From NCBI GenBank assembly GCA_012845835.1, contig JABAKD010000021.1, positions 3,498,206 to 3,562,205 of the forward strand: a stretch of DNA of 64,000 bases. Reading direction: 5' to 3'. The stretch's first letter is position 1. Every line of letters starts with the position of its first letter. This stretch comes from Undaria pinnatifida (lineage: Eukaryota > Sar > Phaeophyceae > Laminariales > Alariaceae). A model generated the notes under the pieces. That model had not been told where the DNA came from. It saw only the letters and a list, made by a program, of their open reading frames with translations, and did not search any database. Of this stretch, positions 12,066-22,880 are shown one piece after another. The position numbers were made by a program, and so were the translations under genes.

Positions 12066-12326
12066 CAGGGTTTCCACGTAGAAATAATCGCTGATAAATT
12101 GGGCGCTAGCTTCGAAGTTTTGACCAAAGTAGGTTGCACCGCGTTTTGTTGCCGTGAAAATTTCCAGAGTGATTGGAAGTTTTGACCGAACTAGGTTGCA
12201 CCGCGTTTTGTTGCCGTGAAAATTTCCAGAGCGATTCCAAAAATGATGAATAAATTCAAGGGGGTTGGATTAATTTTACAAGCTAGCGCCCAATTTATCA
12301 GCGATTTTTTCTACGTGGAAACCCTT
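12066..12326. mobile_element. MITE with about 45-bp terminal inverted repeats
   Basis: The left end runs AGGGTTTCCACGTAGAAA then ATCGCTGATAAATTGGGCGC; the right end is its reverse complement with one or two differences (GCGCCCAATTTATCAGCGAT...CTACGTGGAAACCCT). The roughly 170-bp interior holds two direct copies of a unit of about 65 bp (GTTTTGACC..AGTAGGTTGCACC...). No coding frame is present. The target duplication is unclear, possibly TA-rich. Confidence 0.85.
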
Positions 12327-12737
12327 TATTTATTGTAATTATTTTACGTCTTTCTACCGGTGCTTTGGTATGGTATACGATGCGTAACTAATATGGGGTG
12401 TGAACGCTCCCGTGCAATCGGGACAATTCCCTGTACTCGCAAAACAGTACACTTCACAACCCCCTTCAGCTCCGCGGGGCCTTTGAACACTTTACCCTTT
12501 GGAAAGGTTGACGATAAAGCGCAATGTTTTCCAACTTCACACACCTTTCCCCGGCAAAAGATTCAGCGTGCGAGCAGAGTTACGGGTGCCCAAAATCACA
12601 GGATGACACCCTGAAGAACACTTGCCACCCAGACTTCGTCGAAAACCGCCATCAGTAAATATATCCAAAACTTTCTACTGAGGGGAGAGAGATCAAATAA
12701 GATGAATATTATTTGTGACCTAAACCTGCTGAAAAAT

Positions 12738-13375
12738 CTCCCCCCCCCCCCCCCCCCCCGCTCTCGCTCTCCCTTACTCAAACGCCCCACCAAATAAATA
12801 TCGAAATCCGCCAGATTAATAAACACTTCACGCACAGGATATCACCTCATTATCTTTCGAGAGCCATCTATGCCGCTGCTTCCCCCCCCCCCCCCGCCCC
12901 GAACGCCCCCTTCTTCCCCATCACCCGCACCATCGCCTAGACCTAGCACCACACGTATAACAAACCCCTCACCTAAAAAACCCTTCCTCCCCCCCCCCCC
13001 CCCCCCCCCCCCCGCCCCCCCCGCCCCCACCCCCCACCTCCCCCCCCCCCCCCCCCCCTCAACCCATCCCAACCCCACCCCCTCGAACACTCCACCCTCT
13101 CTCTACTCACTGATTGTACGACTTACCCCAGGATATACATGATAAACTGATGCATTATTTTCAAAACCGTCACATTTATCCCCTCAAAATAATGTATAGT
13201 TTCCACGCACATATTGAGCTGCCCCACACGCCCCACCCCCGCCCCAACCCCCCCCCCCCCCACACAATAATAAACTGGTGCCAAAACCGTCAGATTTATC
13301 CCCTTGAAAGGATTTATAGCTTACATGCACAAATTGCCCCCCCCTCCCCCCCCCCCCCCCCCCCCCCCCCCGCCC
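12738..13375. repeat. Long C homopolymer tracts with degenerate family-A pieces
   Basis: There are several runs of about 10-20 C (12738, 12873, 12990, 13040, 13247, 13335). Between them lie diverged copies of the family-A words AAAACCGTCAGATTTATCCCC and TATAGTTTCCACGCACA (near 13165 and 13280). Proline- and glycine-rich frames here come from the homopolymers. Confidence 0.8.
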
Positions 13376-13384
13376 CTCCAAACC

Positions 13385-13752
13385 CGCTCGCTTTTGATCA
13401 AAACCAGGCCCCCACGTCCTTCAAAACTCCGCCCCCCCCCCACACCGGTCATTCGACTTACAAGATTCAGTTGATAAAAGGATACATTTCCCTCCACAGC
13501 TGTCAGATTTTGTCCCCCTCAGAAACGGGTTTTATAGTTTCCGCGCACAGACTGACTAAAATCACCCTGTTGACCCTGATAGCTACACTGTAGTAGTTGT
13601 AAGGGGAGTCGCCGACCTATTATGTCCTTAATGAGGACACACAACTCGTAATGCGCGCGATCGGAGTATCACACACAGCTTGCAAAGATGAGTTTCGACG
13701 AAATCTTCGATCTCACAGCTGGAGTGTATTCTCATTTTTTTAATAAGATCAG
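13385..13752 (+). repeat. Dispersed repeat family A, most complete copy
   Basis: In order: TTTTGATCAAAACCAGGCCC, a CACCGGTCATTCGACTTAC box, CAGCTGTCAGATTTTGTCCC, GGTTTTATAGTTTCCGCGCA, GACCCTGATAGCTACACTGTA, GGGGAGTCGCCGACCTAT, ATGAGGACACACAAC, then the tail GCTTGCAAAGATGAGTTTCG ending in CTCACAGCTGGAGTGTATT. The tail encodes QLAKMSFDEIFDLTAGVYS in an otherwise non-coding element. No terminal inverted repeats are seen and it ends in T-rich sequence. Other copies lie at 14793-15310, 17381-18040, 30137-30348 and 59145-59362. Confidence 0.85.
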
Positions 13753-14792
13753 AGAGCTACGTATTACAAGGTTCCCCTCCGGGAAGTGCTAAGTAAGAAG
13801 GGAGTGGCGCAAGAACGAAACCCAAACATCCAACATCTGACTGTCTGTGAGCAAATAAGATGTATGTACCTGGTGGTAGTAAAAACTATGCTCTTGTCCG
13901 CAGCTCGAGAAGCGGAGTGTGGGGAGGCGCCCTCCCGGGTACGGTTCGCTCTCTCGCCGTCGTGGTGGAGAACCGAAAATCAGTGGTTCCTCAACACCTA
14001 CCTTCACATATATATATATATATATGCCTGTCCTGTGCGAAAAACCACTCCCCGACAAAAACCACAATTTTCAACGGAACAGAGTTTTCAGAAAAATGGG
14101 AACGGAGCCTAAAATGAGAACCAAGCGTTATCTCCAGAACCATGTGGTGTATACGCTGGCTCTATTGTGATTTCTCTAGATGCTGGCTACCAAGGCGATG
14201 CCGAGGACTTCCAGCCTGAGCGACAGCTCATTCGAAGGCTGCTGTACAGCCCCACAGGACTGTCAATTTTTTAACAGCTTATTATTATCGTTAAAATACA
14301 TGTAGCATCTCTACTATAGTCTACCGCTTTGTACGGTCCTTTACCGGAAGCCTCTTCTCTTACCTTGTAGTCACGTCCTTTTTGCGCACCTATAATGGAG
14401 GACCCCACCCGATCCTTGTATATTATATAGAACTTTCTCATTCCACGCAGGAATCTCAAAAAATTTCTGGTTTTCTATTTTTTGTTTTGTTTTCTGCTGC
14501 TGCTGCTGTAGCTCCTATTTTCTTATTTGGCTTGGTTTTGGCGTCCACACTGTGGTGCTCATACCCGGCACGCTGATACCAGATACCAGGTATGTCATTG
14601 GCTTTCCTCTGCTCATCATCAGGGCTTGATTTAGTTTGAATTCTCTTTTTCACAGCAGTACACGTACAAGTACTTTTGTGTCCTGTTCTCTTCGTTCGTT
14701 GTTGTTCTTTGAATGCGGCGTGGTAATAATGCCATACTATGATATGGCAGTAGTAGTTGATAGTGGAAATTACAGGAAGACATTTATCAAAT
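13753..14792. other. Intergenic DNA, (AT)n tract, no gene recognised
   Basis: A short (TA)n run lies at about 14008-14025. The rest has only unsupported short frames. Confidence 0.4.
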
Positions 14793-15310
14793 ATATATTA
14801 TGAAAATTAAAATACACACCATCCAGCTGTGAGATCGAATATTTTGTCGAAACTCATCTTTGCAAGCTGTGTGTGATGCTCCGATCGCGCGTATTACGGG
14901 TTTTATATCCTCATTAAGGATATAGGTCGGCAAAACATATACTATAAAAATAAAAATACACTACTGTAACAGCTGTGAGATCGAATATTTTGTCGAAACT
15001 CATCTTTGCAAGCTGTGTGTGATACTCCGATCGCGCGTGTTACGGGTTGTGTGTCCTCATTAAGGATATAGGTCGGCGACTCCCCTTGCAACTACAGTGT
15101 GGCTATCAGGGTCAACAGGGTGATGTTAGGCAGTCTGTGCGCGGACACTATAAAACCCGTGTCTGAGGGGGACCAAAATCTGACAGCTGTGGAAGAAAAT
15201 GCATCAGTTTATCAAGTGAATCCTGTAAGTCGAATATCCGGTGAGGGGAGGGCGGAGTTTTGAAGGACGTGGGGGGCTGATTTTGATCAAAAGGGGGGCG
15301 GGAGGGGGGG
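14793..15310 (-). repeat. Family A, inverted copy with duplicated tail
   Basis: On the minus strand a family-A copy (14945-15310) is followed by a second copy of only its tail segment (14793-14943). Both tails contain the MSFDKIFDLTA-like frame and the AGGATATAGGTCGGC box. The C-rich leader of the family appears here as the G-rich run at 15296-15421. Confidence 0.85.
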
Positions 15311-15425
15311 AGGGGGGGGAGGGGACGGATGGGGCAGGTCAATTTGTGCGTGGAAACTATAAATATTTCTCATGGGGTAGGGGGGGGAATGTGGTGGGGG
15401 GGGGCGGGGGCGGGGGGGGAGGGCT
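15296..15425. repeat. G-homopolymer-rich tract
   Basis: Runs of 7-10 G interrupted by short words including TGTGCGTGGAAACTATAAAT, a diverged family-A box. Complement of the C tracts at 12.7-13.4 kb. Slippage or assembly error is likely here. Confidence 0.7.
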
Positions 15426-15529
15426 TCAGGTCGCACAGATGTAGGGGTTTGCTATACGCGTGTAAAGAAGTCCATAGTGGAAACTACAGTAAAAAAAATG
15501 TCAAATATATATTATAAAAATATATATTT

Positions 15530-15775
15530 TATTGGATCTAGCTCAAAATTCCCCACCTACCTACCTGTTATAGGGCAAAAATACCAATAACAATCAATCA
15601 TTGTAACAGTAGTGGAGAAGACCGCTCCCATTAAGTGAAAAAAATCACCCACATAGTATACTACAGAGAGTTACCAAAAACGCAGCTTGCAAAGATGAGT
15701 ACAGTATCAACCCTAAATTCGTCGAACTCACAACTGACGTCCTTAAAAAAAAATATAAAATGATGAAAAGACACA
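15530..15775 (+). repeat. Family B copy, near full length
   Basis: It matches the reverse complement of the 464-bp unit: AGCTCAAAATTCCCCACCTA, an AAAATACCAATAACA box, TCACCCACATAGTATACTAC, then the tail CGCAGCTTGCAAAGATGAGT ... CTCACAACTGACGTCCTTA and an A-rich end. It has diverged by scattered substitutions and small gaps. Confidence 0.8.
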
Positions 15776-17380
15776 CCCAACCAATTCGCACCATTTCCAG
15801 CTATCACTGACACTTACTTGGCCCTGTGACGATGACCGTCGTGTAGACTAAATATATAGTCTATATATATTTAGTGTGGAACATCGGTGTAACTGATCTG
15901 TGTGTATTTGATTAAACGGCTATTATTGTCCACCCATCGATGTCCAGCACACCCACTAACTGTCCGTGCCGACTCGTCGTCTTGAATAGAGACAAAAATA
16001 TGTGCTATAAATTATAGCATTGTCACAAACGAGACAGACACATACATACACTGCGAGTGATACGAGCAAGCTAACAGGTGCATACGGTATACTCATACAT
16101 GTGGCGTCCGGGCTGTGTTCCTGGAGCGGCGGCGGGACTCTTGGCATTATCAAAGCCGCCAGTACGTACGCCTTCTCTCAATCGTGAACTATGTCCGCTT
16201 CACATAATATGGATTTTATTTTTCATTCCCGAGCGAGCGTAGCGGGCGGCGAGTGCCGCCCGCGGAACGAAGCACCTTGTATAGCGTACGAAAATCCTCA
16301 TGTCCTCCACAGCTGCAACATCAGTAGACTAGAGCAGGAGCAGCAGACAGCGGGCTAGTGTAAGTGGTGGGGGGTCCCTCGTATGGGGAAGTCTGAGGTC
16401 TCCAAATAGTCTGGAATCTTGTGCGTAGGGCCACTTTGTAGAGATCAAAAAAAGCGAATCGGAAGCACGGCGCGATGCGAACGAAGTACAAGCTGTGCAC
16501 AAAAGTGATGCCGGGCATTAGCTAGAGGAATGCCGCTTACAGGCGCCAACAGAGACGTCGCCATCAAAGATGCTACCTGTCGAGTGCTACGGGTACTCGC
16601 CGAGGTTGGGAAAAAAATACTCGTAGGGTATTATACCTCTGGCTACTCGGGTACCCGATATTTACCCTCTCTCTGGAAACTCGGAGATTCCAACTCATCG
16701 TCCCGTATACCACGTTGCATGAGCAGTGTTTGACATTTGTCGCCGCACGCCGAACTTGGGGTCAGGTCCAGGAGCCCTTTGGGAACTCTCACCCACGCCC
16801 TCGGTCGGGTTAGACCATTGGCTGCTGGATTTTTTTTGCGTGTACATCAAGGGTAGGGGGGGTATATCGTGTCTGTGTGAGAGAGATAACGTTTCTGAGA
16901 GGGGTATGAGGTTTCTGAGAAGGGTTTTCGTTAGTTTGCCCGAAATACTAGCCGGGGGGCATGATTTAAGGGATGGTGAGACGAGTTTCCATCCCCGCGA
17001 TTTCCAGGGTGAACTACCCACCGGGTGCCCGAGGTGTTGGTTATGTAGAACTAACCACTGGCAACACGGGGTACCAGGTACCAAATACGCGGCGAGTAGT
17101 CAGTGCTATTCGTGCCCGTGACAGGCATTGGCAGACGGATTATACTCGTGAGTGCGCAGGTATTATTGGCAACGGGGCCACAAAGCTACTGCACACTGAC
17201 AGTTGGCCTACATGTGGTTCGCCTTTTTGATATGCAACGACGAAAACACTGAGCTAGCAGTTGACTGCTAACTTAATGGTTGAGGTAAAGATCTAACACT
17301 GTCGCGATTGGTCGTACCAAAAAATCGTCGGTCCTAGCTTTCCTTTTGTTCGGAGATTGTATCGCGGTCGGTCGTAGATA
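15776..17380. other. Intergenic DNA, no gene recognised
   Basis: Open frames at 16726-17121 (+) and 16695-17084 (-) overlap on both strands and have no recognisable domain. GGTACCCG-type words near 16620-16670 resemble the minisatellite at 21.4 kb. A (TA)n-rich palindrome lies near 15850-15880. Confidence 0.35.
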
Positions 17381-18040
17381 TACCCCCCCCCCCCCCCCCC
17401 CCCCGCTCCCTCTTGTTCAATCCCAGGCCCCCACGCCCTTAAAAACTCCGCCCTCCTCTCACCGGTTATACGACATACACGATACACTTGATAAACTGAT
17501 GCCTTTTCTTCCTCAGCTAGCTGTCAGATTTTGTCCCCTCACAAACGGGTTTTATAGTTTCCGCGCACACACTACTAACAGCACCGTATTGACCCTGGTA
17601 CAAGCTACACTGTAATTCCACAAGGGGAGTCGCGACCCAGGCTACGGTAGGGGGGTCCCCTTTTAGGCCTTTTATTTCAGTGGCTAGGGGTCACTCGCGC
17701 GAGTAACCCCTATGTTACTATGCGTTCTTGTGTTTTCTTCATGTTTTACATTGACGAAATCAATCCGGAATGCAAAGGTAATCTTAGCTGCTCCAAAACA
17801 AGTGCCTAAACCATTTTCATCCGTGAGGTACAGAGGCACTCGTGCGACTGGCTCAAACACACCACTGAAAGTGGGGGTACCCCCCCTACCGTAGCCTTGG
17901 TCTCGCCGACCTATATCCTTAATGAAGACACACACCCAGTAATACGCGCGATCGGAGTTTCACACACAGCTTGCAAAGATGAGTTTCGACAAAATCTTGG
18001 ATCTCACAATTGGAATGTATTGTTACTTTTATAATATACT
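17381..18040 (+). repeat. Family A copy interrupted by a MITE
   Basis: The left part (17381-17633) carries the C tract, the CAGATTTTGTCCCC box and GGGTTTTATAGTTTCCGCGC. The right part (17903-18040) resumes with CGCCGACCTATATCCTTAAT and the MSFDKILDLT tail. The 269-bp insertion splits GGGGAGTCGCCGACC, which is intact in other copies, so the empty site is known exactly. Confidence 0.88.
17634..17902. mobile_element. MITE nested in family A, 4-bp target duplication
   Basis: The terminal inverted repeats are about 27 bp: left GACCCAGGCTACGGTAGGGG and right (reverse complement) GACCAAGGCTACGGTAGGGG. TCGC is duplicated on both sides (17630-17633 and 17903-17906), as judged against uninterrupted family-A copies. 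The interior holds an AGGGGTCACTCGCGCGAGTA hairpin and no coding frame. Confidence 0.92.
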
Positions 18041-21000
18041 CTGCGGCGATCTCAATTGAGGGCCCCATGTTTGTGCTGTGTAAATTTTGTAACTCGCGCT
18101 CAGATGCAACATCGAACTGGATCGAAAGCGATTACCCCGCGGGCACGAACGATCCCGAACCAGAATCGCATGCCTGGTGCTGGTGCGTACCAGGGATGTG
18201 TGTTACCCGACCCGGTTGGAGAGCGGTTGGCAAATTCGTGCGCGGCTCTCGGACAAAAAGACGGTTCTTGAAGGTTTGGCGACAAAAAAAGTAAATAAAT
18301 AGAAACCCCTAGTTCTAGATAAAGTGTTGGAAACCCCCCTCATTCACGTACTCTCACAAAGGGATGGCATCGATCCATCCCCTACCGCAAGTTGTGTCGG
18401 AAACGGTTCTTCAGCGCGCTTCCGGCAGTAGTTCCTCATTTCTTGCGGTATAACCCGTAGGTTCGCACTCAAATCTGCGGGAACATGCATCCTGTACAAT
18501 GGACCGTATATTTCGACGAATTGTATACACTATATAATCTACATTGACACGCACGATGGCACACCCCTCGAGGACGGATTGTCAAGCTGCTTTTCTTGAC
18601 AGCAGGGGGAGAGCAACTAAATGCATAGTCTAGTCTAGTCTAGACTAGATATGTGTATATGGAAGCGTATCTACCGGTTTACCTCCAAAGCCACTAGACT
18701 ATATCTTCCTCATGTGTGCCCTCCTTGCATGTTGAAGATAATCGTCTCGAACATTCGCCCCGTGGGCGCCGTGGGGTGTGTGTTGTGTTGCATGCTAGAA
18801 GCGGGTTCATACAGAAGGCTTCTCTGCTGTGTTCTGTTTCCCCCCCAAGCCTCAATTCTTCTTGTTTGAGCTGCCTCGTTTCCTACTGGCTGAGAAAAAC
18901 TGTTCAAGCTGTTGTTGGCCTTTTGCCCAGACACCTTCGTCAAGTTCATGCGCACATTCTGCCCCTTCAAGGCCATGGTGGGTGTCCGCGAGAAAAATAC
19001 CATGATATACCGCGGGTTACAGTAGCTATGGCTTTGCGCGTGCCGGCGGGACCGCGCGGTGTACCGCAGGAGCTCCCACGGGTACCCGCTTGAGGTTTCG
19101 CGAGATACCACACGGGACATCGCGTGGCACCTCGTGGGCGCTCGCGGGCGCCCGCGAAAAAGCCAATATATATATATATATATATATTGCCAGAAGGCCC
19201 AACATAGTAGTCTCTGTGTCTTAGCCCTTTGCGCACCTTGGGTGCCGTTTGCTGGGCGCTGCGGTATAGCCGTCCCAGCCAGTGATCTCCGGTAGTCCTT
19301 CTGCTTCCTCCTCCTCCTCCTTCCCACGCACTTCTTTCTGCCTCCTCCTCCCCTTTCTCGTCCTCCTTCTGCCACTCCCTCCTCCTCCTCCTCCTCTTCC
19401 TCCTCCTGCCGCCTTCTCCCTGTCACCATGCTGACCTGCCAACGCCTGCATTCATGTGAAAAGTGGCGGCGACACATACTGCGCAGGTTGGAACGAGACA
19501 AACATGTCTGCAGACAGCAATGTAGCCGTGTGACCGATGGTCGTCCAGGTGTAAAGTACAAAAGTTCTACTTTGGGTTCTAGAGACGTGACTACGGGTAC
19601 AGCGCCTTAAACTACCGCCTCCCGACATAGTTGCAGCCAGGCAGGAAGCAAGAAGCTGCTGTGTGCATCTGGAATCTGGAGCGGTAGTCTAAGTTTTGGA
19701 GCCCAAAGGTGTCAACGATCCAACGGTTTTTGATCCCCTCTCCCCGATTCAAACATACAATATGTTCCGTTGGAACTCCTTGACGAGCAATTGGTTTGAA
19801 GTTTGAAAGTTGGCAACCCTTCGCCTTGGAGCTTGTTGGGCAGAGCCTGCTTTCTGGGCCTGGGCCTGAAGGATCTTAGAAAGGTACGAGCGCAAATCCT
19901 TCCACTCGGGGGTAGCTGCCCCTTCTTAGTGCGGTTGTGCAGGTGCTTTGGTGCACCCAAGTTGTGTTGCGTATCTTCGGTCGCATGGAACAACCCGTTA
20001 TTTTTTGGGGAAACGCGCTGACTTTATCTGCTGCCCTCTCAGCTCTCGGCCTCGTCTGCGCGCAAGCAACAGCTATGCTGTACACCAGCCTAGCGTACCA
20101 GGGTACGTTTGCTGTCGTTGGTTGCCTTCTGGCAAAGCTGTGTGTAAGTGCGTGTGCGCTCCCACCCGGCAGGGGGTAGCTACTGGGAGGATGCCGTGCT
20201 TTCCTTGTCCAGCCTTTTGCTCGTGTTCTGATGCAACCTGTGACACGTTGGACAGACCAGCTCACGGTACGACTCGTATCATACCTGTGGTACAAGCTGT
20301 ACAGATCAGATCATTTTGACGGATCTTCGTCAACAATATGGATCTCCAGGGGACTGATCTACGTTGTGAATGATCTGTAGACTATATCTTTCCGTAGTCG
20401 CACTGGTCTACAGGGTGTGATCACGGGCTGATGTGTGTACCCGGGTTTGTGTGCACCTTGTATACCTTGTACCTTGCACTCTGGTGCGGTACGATCTGTG
20501 TGATCTACATGCATTTCCACGTGCTTATCTGTGCAGGCCAGCAGGACAACGCCTGTTTTTTTCATGTCCCCACTCGATCATCGGCACGATCTAGATCGGG
20601 CAGATCATGATCTGTCCGACAGGTTCAACCTTCCTGTCCAGCTGATACAACTCGAAATGTTTTGTACCTCCTCGTACACTATACGCACGAGCATATTCCC
20701 CACTGATAGGGTGTTCCCTGAACGTGGTTGTCTAGTCCACACTGCTGTACAGCGAAGTTGACGGCCGGATACGGCGTTATCATAGCATACTGCTGTCGTA
20801 TTGTATTATACAACAGAAGAGCACGAAACAGGGACCCAAAACTGGGCAAAATCGCGCAGAAAGCACGACTACCTCTCCTGTTGATTGCGCTTGAGTAGAA
20901 TGCAGCAGTGACAACGGTTTGATTATACAAGGAGTTCCAATAGGAGATTGGCTTGATAGTAGTGGCAATTTCATTGTGGATTATCCCCGCCTGGGCAGCT

Positions 21001-21400
21001 TTTCTGCTGTACTGGTTTAGCCGACTCTACTTGACTGTACTTCTCTACTTCTCTAGTTCTCTGCTTGATCTGTCCCTTGATGATAAGAGTTGATGACTCC
21101 ATGGATGCCCGTCAAGGAGCTTAATATACGTTATGCTGTTCACCATCTGCTGGCAACCCCACCACCTCTGCTGCCTGTGCGCGGAAAAGCCCGCCACGCT
21201 TCTACGGACAAAGAAACACCTCCACTCAAGGTTTGCGCATTGAACGCCACTGAAAAGCCAAGTTATGGCACGTCGGACAGATCAGAATAATGTACAGATG
21301 GCACAGATCGTTTTCACGAAACTGCATCATCTGTGCAAATTTTCCGAGGTTGGGTTCTGTAGGGTACGCACAAACCATACTCGCGGTATTTACCCTGGGT
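18041..21400. other. Intergenic DNA, low-complexity patches, no gene supported
   Basis: It contains TAGTCTAGTC repeats (18628-18645), a (TA)n run (19166-19187) and a C/T-rich tract (19295-19415) whose minus strand gives a Glu/Arg-rich open frame. A - frame at 18710-18990 has fairly even composition (MALKGQNVRMNL...) but no recognised domain. The segment 20580-20630 resembles 23425-23475 (GATCTAGATCGGGCAGATCA-type words). Confidence 0.35.
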
Positions 21401-21404
21401 ATTA

Positions 21405-21770
21405 CCCTACAAAGAACTTCTGTGAGTTCTGTAGGACATTCATACCCGTACCCGGAACATCTGGAAGTTCTGTATGACATTCATACCCGTACCCGGAACT
21501 TCTGGAAGTTCTGTACGCCAGTGCCACAAATACCCGGGGTATGGGTACATCATTTTTATAACGTATGTGAGTTCTGCACGCCCGTGCCACAATACCCGGA
21601 ACTTCTGTGCGTTCTGTAACACTTCCCTACCGTACCCGGAATTTCTGTAAGTTCTGTAAGATCCCCATACCCTAACCCGGAACTAATGTGACTTTCTGTA
21701 AGACTTGTGGCACAAACAATACCCGGGGTACGGGTATACCTTTGTTACGATACCCGGGGAGCCCACACGC
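21405..21770. repeat. Minisatellite, ACCCGGAACTTCTG core
   Basis: Imperfect units of about 40-60 bp built from CATACCCGTACCCGGAACTT, CTGTAAGTTCTGTA and CACCCGTGCCACAATACCCG words. Both strands stay open for short distances because of the repeat period; no gene is implied. Confidence 0.85.
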
Positions 21771-22499
21771 ATTATTTCAGGTTTAACAACTTAAATAGTG
21801 TAGTATGAATTCTATTATGATGTCACATCTTGTCGTCAATGAAACCAACCGATCACCAAATGTACAGCAGTAGCAGTAGGTATCGTATATGATAGTAGCA
21901 CCTACTGCTGTAGGTCCTGTCCATGCCTCTTTCGTTTCTAACCGGTGGGCACGTATTATATTAACGAAGGACACTTTTGAATCAAAAATATTCGTTTTTT
22001 TTTCAAGTCGATTCGATTTGGTGGAATCATACCTGGTACGAATTTGGCGCCTATCGGGAAACCACGTATTGCGCATTGTCAATGTTTGTTCCGATCGGAA
22101 CACAGATGCATAGATCTGCCGTGACGGCGATGCAACAACCATCGACGTCTGGAAGTACTAGTTTCGCTTTCTAGTCGCGGCACCTGGCTTATCGAGCTGT
22201 GGTGGCAAATATGGGCTTGCGACCGCCATTATTTGTTTTGAAGCGCCACAGTCGGGGTACGCTATGGTATGATCATAGCGCAGTATGGCCGTGAGCGCGG
22301 CTGTTGCCCCGGACGCCACTCATTGAGGTTCACGATATATATCGCCTCTCGGTGGTGGTTTTGTCGATATTTCATAATTCCCTTAAAGCTACGACAGATC
22401 GCCTCGGGGGTTGGCCCACTGAGAACATGCCACCCATCCAAGTTGGATTAAATCCTCCACTTCAAATCGAACCCCCCCCCAAGAGGATGTGCATTTACA
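21771..22499. other. Spacer between two minisatellite arrays
   Basis: No gene or named element is recognised. AT-rich at its left end and moderately GC-rich at its right. Confidence 0.35.
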
Positions 22500-22880
22500 C
22501 GGGTATTGCCCGTACCCGGAACTTCTGTAAGCTCTGTAGGGCATTTATACCCGTACCCGGAACTTCTGTAAGTTCTGTACGCCTGTGCCACAATACCCGG
22601 AACTTCTGGAAGTTCTGTAACACTTTCATACCCGTACCCGAACTTCCGTTCGTTCTGTAGGAAATTCATACCCGTACCCAAAGCTTCTGTGAGTTCTGTG
22701 CACCCCGTGCCGCAATAGCGGGGGCACGGGTACAGCACCTTTCGTACCCGCCCGGAACTTCTGTGAGTTCTGCCCGCCCGTGCGACAATACCCGGAACTT
22801 CTAGAAGTTCTGTAACACTTTCATACCCGTACCCGAAACTTCTGGAAGTTCTGTAAGACGCCCATACCTTTACCAGGAAT
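22500..22880. repeat. Second array of the ACCCGGAACTTCTG minisatellite
   Basis: The same units as at 21.4 kb recur about 730 bp further on, with about eight imperfect copies. The shared variants suggest one original array split by insertion, or two seeded from one source. Confidence 0.85.

Noticed and set aside
12870-13593. Proline-rich open frames on + and glycine-rich on -
   Set aside because: They are translations of C homopolymers between repeat pieces; no start context, domain or conservation can be argued.
18710-19561. 283-residue open frame on -
   Set aside because: Half of it is Glu/Gly/Arg low complexity from a C/T-rich tract and it crosses a (TA)n run; the remainder has no recognised domain.
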